A stretch of 9,950 bases of DNA from Candidatus Ulvibacter alkanivorans (GTDB taxonomy: Bacteria; Bacteroidota; Bacteroidia; Flavobacteriales; Flavobacteriaceae), in contig NZ_QOLC01000035.1 of the NCBI RefSeq assembly GCF_003333325.1, positions 1 to 9,950 of the forward strand, written 5' to 3'. A program made the position numbers and the translations under genes. Below the pieces are notes generated by a model, which did no database searches, had not been told where the DNA came from, and worked only from the letters and a program-made list of their open reading frames with translations. Shown piece by piece: positions 7,815-9,950 of this stretch. The number at the start of each line of letters is the position of its first letter. The stretch's first letter is position 1.

Positions 7815-8435
7815 TTAGTTAGCCGGCATCAATACTGCGTCAATACCGTGAATCACTCCGTTAGAAGCATCCATATCGGCATCGGCTACAGTTGCCGTTT
7901 TACCTTTAGCATCTTTTACCATTACCTTACCATCTTTTAGAGACAGTGTAAGGTTTTCACCTTGTAAAGTAGTAACAGAATACGCATTGTTGTTATCTTC
8001 TATAGCTTTGATTACATCGGCAGCTTTCCATTCTCCGGAAACTACATGATACTTAAGCAGGTTTTGCAATTGCTCTTTGTTCTCTGGCTTCATTAGGTTA
8101 TCTAATGTCGCTTTAGGTACAGCGGCAAACGCATCGTTTGTTGGAGCGAACACGGTAAATTCACCTTCACCCATAAACGTTTCTGCCAACCCGGCGGTTT
8201 TCAAAGCACTCACTAAAGTAGAGTACGTTTGGTTGTTCATAGCTTTGGCAGCAATGGTATTTTTTTCAAATTCCATTTTAGCCATTTCAGCTTCTTCTTC
8301 AGCCTTCATTTTGGCTTCCATTTCCATTTTTTCAGCCTCAGCTTTAGCTTCTTCTTCTTTTTTCTTTGTGTCATCACAAGCGGTAAATAACATACCTACT
8401 ACAGCTAATGACAGTACTATTGATTTGAACTTCAT
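7815..8435 (-). CDS. Fasciclin (FAS1)-domain lipoprotein
   Basis: Envelope lipoprotein with one FAS1 domain, a fold linked to adhesion and protein or matrix contacts; no enzymatic role is expected. The start at 8435 (MKFKSIVLSLAVVGMLFTAC) gives a proper lipoprotein signal with lipobox cysteine C20. An in-frame ATG 33 bases further upstream (8468) would put a polar extension ahead of the signal and lies at the -7 element, so I reject it. Residues 21-57 are a low-complexity Lys/Glu/Ala/Met linker, probably a charged helix or coiled coil standing the domain off the membrane. FAS1 spans about 58-206: the H1-type motif is GEFTVFAPTNDAF, the central YH motif is LLKYHVVSG, and the H2-type ending is NGVIHGIDAVLMP. 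The length of 206 residues fits a single-domain protein. It is transcribed divergently from the LysM gene. Confidence 0.93.
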   Translation of the reverse strand: MKFKSIVLSLAVVGMLFTACDDTKKKEEEAKAEAEKMEMEAKMKAEEEAEMAKMEFEKNTIAAKAMNNQTYSTLVSALKTAGLAETFMGEGEFTVFAPTNDAFAAVPKATLDNLMKPENKEQLQNLLKYHVVSGEWKAADVIKAIEDNNNAYSVTTLQGENLTLSLKDGKVMVKDAKGKTATVADADMDASNGVIHGIDAVLMPAN

Positions 8436-8465
8436 AATGTTTGTATTGTTGATTTTTGTTTGAAT

Positions 8466-8473
8466 CAAATATA
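8466..8473 (-). promoter_or_regulatory. Putative -7 promoter element (TATATTTG) for the fasciclin gene
   Basis: Read on the minus strand, TATATTTG fits the Bacteroidota -7 consensus TAnnTTTG at every fixed position and ends 30 bases before the chosen start codon. Transcription would begin near 8459, downstream of the alternative ATG at 8468, which supports the 8435 start. The -33 element is weak: the nearest good TTG is about 29 bases upstream, longer than usual. Confidence 0.55.
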
Positions 8474-8525
8474 GCTGTTGTTATGTGAAATTTGTATTAA
8501 AACAATTTAAGATTTAGTTAAATAA

Positions 8526-8611
8526 TACCCAATTTGCTTTTTAACCTAAAATTGTGCGACACCACGTTATTAAAGGGTTAAAAAAGACTTCTTGGTTACG
8601 AAAAATGGGTA
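8526..8611. repeat. Nested inverted repeats in the divergent intergenic region
   Basis: Outer arms TACCCAATTT (8526-8535) and AAAATGGGTA (8602-8611) are inverted copies with 9 of 10 bases matching. Inner arms TTTTTAACC (8538-8546) and GGTTAAAAA (8576-8584) match perfectly. They sit between the two divergent promoters. They could be operator half-sites or a long imperfect hairpin; AT-rich arms make chance plausible. Confidence 0.4.
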
Positions 8612-8619
8612 AAATGTTA

Positions 8620-8627
8620 TATCTTTA
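8620..8627 (+). promoter_or_regulatory. Putative -7 promoter element (TATCTTTA) for the LysM gene
   Basis: Third copy of TATCTTTA, ending 29 bases before the ATG at 8657. A TTG at 8592-8594 lies 25 bases upstream, slightly more than the usual -33 spacing. It overlaps no coding sequence and faces away from the fasciclin promoter. Confidence 0.45.
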
Positions 8628-8656
8628 GGTCAACAACAATTCAAAATTGAAATAAA

Positions 8657-9034
8657 ATGGTAAAAGCAAAGTATCAAAGCGTTCTCGATCTGGGAGAAAA
8701 ATTAAAGATCCAAAAAGGAGATGTGCAAGTAAACGGTAATCGATTGGAAATAAAAGGAGTCGCCAATAATCAATACCAAAAAGATTTACTCTGGGACGAG
8801 ATCAAACGTGTGGGCGGTGAAAACCCCGATGATATTACGGCCGACATAAAAGTTGCAGACACCTCTGTCTATGCTAGACACACCGTTGAAAAAGGAGAGT
8901 CGCTAAGCAAGATTTCAAAACACTATTATGGAGACCCCATGAAATACAACGCCATTTTTGAAGCAAATCGAGACCAACTCGATAATCCGGACATGATCCA
9001 CCCGGGGCAACAACTAGTGATTCCAAAATTATAA
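8657..9034 (+). CDS. Small BON-like/LysM domain protein (Kbp/YgaU-like)
   Basis: Protein of 125 residues with two parts. Residues about 5-66 look like a short BON-type domain (VQVNGNRLEIKGVANNQYQ). Residues about 73-123 are a clear LysM domain, from HTVEKGESLSKISKHYYGD to NPDMIHPGQQLVIPKL. There is no signal peptide, lipobox or membrane segment, so it should be cytoplasmic, which is unusual for a peptidoglycan-binding LysM. This architecture matches E. coli Kbp (YgaU), a cytoplasmic potassium-binding BON-LysM protein, which makes ion binding a reasonable guess; the BON half is divergent and potassium binding is not shown by sequence. The ATG at 8657 follows a promoter-like element and there is no Shine-Dalgarno. 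It ends just ahead of a strong terminator, so it is probably monocistronic. Confidence 0.88.
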   Translation: MVKAKYQSVLDLGEKLKIQKGDVQVNGNRLEIKGVANNQYQKDLLWDEIKRVGGENPDDITADIKVADTSVYARHTVEKGESLSKISKHYYGDPMKYNAIFEANRDQLDNPDMIHPGQQLVIPKL

Positions 9035-9041
9035 TCCGTCA

Positions 9042-9053
9042 TTAATTAATTAA
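9042..9053. repeat. 12-base palindrome TTAATTAATTAA
   Basis: A perfect palindrome in the gap between the LysM stop and the terminator hairpin. It could be a regulator or IHF-like site or simply AT-rich spacer. Confidence 0.3.
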
Positions 9054-9056
9054 CCC

Positions 9057-9098
9057 AAAACTGTTTATTTTCATTATTCGATAATAAGCAGTTTTTTT
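9057..9098 (+). terminator. Intrinsic terminator of the LysM gene, abutting the next start codon
   Basis: Arms 9057-9069 (AAAACTGTTTATT) and 9083-9095 (AATAAGCAGTTTT) pair over 13 positions with one G-U pair, around a 13-base loop. The T-run 9092-9098 follows directly and its last T touches the ATG of the TauE/SafE gene at 9099. The form is that of a rho-independent terminator; because it fills the whole leader of the next gene it could also act in cis on that gene's expression. Confidence 0.8.
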
Positions 9099-9863
9099 AT
9101 GGCCCAATTATTTTCAGACATATCCATTTGGTTGCTCATTACCCTTTTTGTACTTGGAGCTGCGTCCTTCACCCTATCCACTATTAGCGGTGGCGGCGGG
9201 GCCCTCATGCAAATCCCTATTCTAAACTTTTTAATTGGAACTTCTCAGACCGCACCGGTCATCAATCTAGGGACGTTTATTAGTCGGCCCTCACGTATCA
9301 TAATCTTTTGGAAGCATATTGTGTGGCGTGTCTTTTGGTATTACGTGCCCTCGGCTATGGTCGGGGCCGTTTTGGCCGCCTTTCTTTTTGCCGAAGTTAA
9401 GATCTATTGGATTCAGATCGTGGTGGGATTATTTTTGGTTAGTACGTTCTTTCAGTATCGCTTCGGAAAGAAAGAGCGTTCGTTCGAGGTTCGGTATTGG
9501 TACTTTATTCCGTTAGGATTTTTTATTTCGATGATCGGAACATTTACCGGAGGTATGGGGCCCATTCTTAATCCGTTCTTACTGAATGCCGGGATCGAAA
9601 AAGAATCGCTAGTGGGCACTAAAGCTGCACAAGCTTTTTTCCTGGGAATCGCTCAAATTGGAAGTTATACCTTCTTCGGACTCTTAACACCTGAACTTTG
9701 GGTCTACGGCATCGCACTCGGTCTAGGAGCTACCTTAGGCAACTTTATTGGTAAAGAACTGCTTAAACGCATGAGCAAACTTGCATTTCGAAAATGGGTG
9801 ATCGCGATCATGGTGATAAGCGGACTCGTTTTACTCGTAAAAGCATTTTCAGAATTATTCTAA
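9099..9863 (+). CDS. TauE/SafE (DUF81) family membrane permease
   Basis: Integral inner-membrane protein of the TauE/SafE family, whose members are implicated in export of sulfite, sulfoacetate and other organic anions. Its 254 residues carry about eight hydrophobic segments, near 8-30, 35-55, 74-97, 101-118, 133-152, 172-192, 198-217 and 230-250. The two family signature loops are present in the two halves: TISGGGGALMQIPIL near residue 28 and GTFTGGMGPILNPFLLN near 147, consistent with the internal duplication of this family. The ATG at 9099 gives a complete first membrane segment and is taken as the start, although it directly follows the terminator T-run and has no visible ribosome site or own promoter. 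Neighbouring genes give no clue to the substrate: no sulfur or taurine genes are present in the window. Confidence 0.9.
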   Translation: MAQLFSDISIWLLITLFVLGAASFTLSTISGGGGALMQIPILNFLIGTSQTAPVINLGTFISRPSRIIIFWKHIVWRVFWYYVPSAMVGAVLAAFLFAEVKIYWIQIVVGLFLVSTFFQYRFGKKERSFEVRYWYFIPLGFFISMIGTFTGGMGPILNPFLLNAGIEKESLVGTKAAQAFFLGIAQIGSYTFFGLLTPELWVYGIALGLGATLGNFIGKELLKRMSKLAFRKWVIAIMVISGLVLLVKAFSELF

Positions 9864-9901
9864 AATACCAGTACAATGGCATTCTAAAAAACGCATAAAA
9901 A

Positions 9902-9920
9902 AAGCCGCATTATGCGGCTT
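9902..9920. terminator. Hairpin terminator downstream of the permease gene
   Basis: An 8-base-pair stem (AAGCCGCA / TGCGGCTT) with a three-base loop. The A-run before it (9897-9903) becomes a T-run on the minus strand, so it is a good terminator for a minus-strand gene lying beyond the right edge, and may also stop the permease transcript. Thus a convergent gene probably ends just after the window. Confidence 0.75.
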
Positions 9921-9950
9921 ATAATTAAATTCAATAATTGTGATCATTAA

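Noticed and set aside
8077..8463. Plus-strand 128-codon open frame opposite the fasciclin gene
   Set aside because: It is the antisense shadow of a clear FAS1 lipoprotein and its Ala/Ser-rich hydrophobic content mirrors the Lys/Glu/Ala linker codons.
1..9950. CRISPR arrays, tRNA/rRNA genes, insertion sequences, phage or defence genes
   Set aside because: No spaced direct repeats, cloverleaf or rRNA-like stretches, transposase motifs or terminal inverted repeats were found on reading the window.

Overview
The window reads like chromosomal sequence of a member of the Flavobacteriaceae (Bacteroidota). The AT-rich gaps, the lack of Shine-Dalgarno sequences before most starts, the -7-like elements of the TAnnTTTG type upstream of several genes, and the kinds of exported proteins (M28/M1 peptidases, PD40-amidohydrolase, fasciclin lipoprotein) all point that way. 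I cannot name the genus from sequence alone.

Layout. Positions 2-1303 are the 3' part of an exported M28-type zinc peptidase gene with a C-terminal fibronectin-III-like domain. After 46 bases comes a complete secreted M1 aminopeptidase-like gene (1350-3005). A 154-base gap with a promoter-like element leads to a very large exported protein (3160-6453), a PD40 beta-propeller fused to an amidohydrolase. The next gap (6454-6707) holds what may be a gene remnant: an open frame with a membrane-like segment but no start codon. Then comes a lipoprotein alpha/beta hydrolase of the proline iminopeptidase type (6708-7766). A hairpin terminator separates it from a convergent fasciclin-domain lipoprotein on the minus strand (7815-8435). 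A divergent intergenic region carries -7-like elements in both directions and nested inverted repeats. It is followed by a small cytoplasmic BON-like/LysM protein (8657-9034), a strong hairpin terminator whose T-run touches the next ATG, and a TauE/SafE-type membrane permease (9099-9863). A final hairpin at 9902-9920 closes the window.

How the genes may work together. The first four intact or partial plus-strand genes all encode exported hydrolases predicted to cut peptide or amide bonds (M28, M1, amidohydrolase, S33). They could form a peptide-scavenging set working in the periplasm or at the cell surface, an inference from neighbourhood and families only. The fasciclin, LysM and TauE genes look like unrelated housekeeping or envelope genes.

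I see no CRISPR array, tRNA, rRNA, insertion sequence or phage gene, and no clear new multi-gene system. The points most worth a second look are altered metal-ligand positions in two of the enzymes, the cysteine/histidine tail of the amidohydrolase, the start-less membrane ORF, and the terminator hairpin that abuts a start codon.
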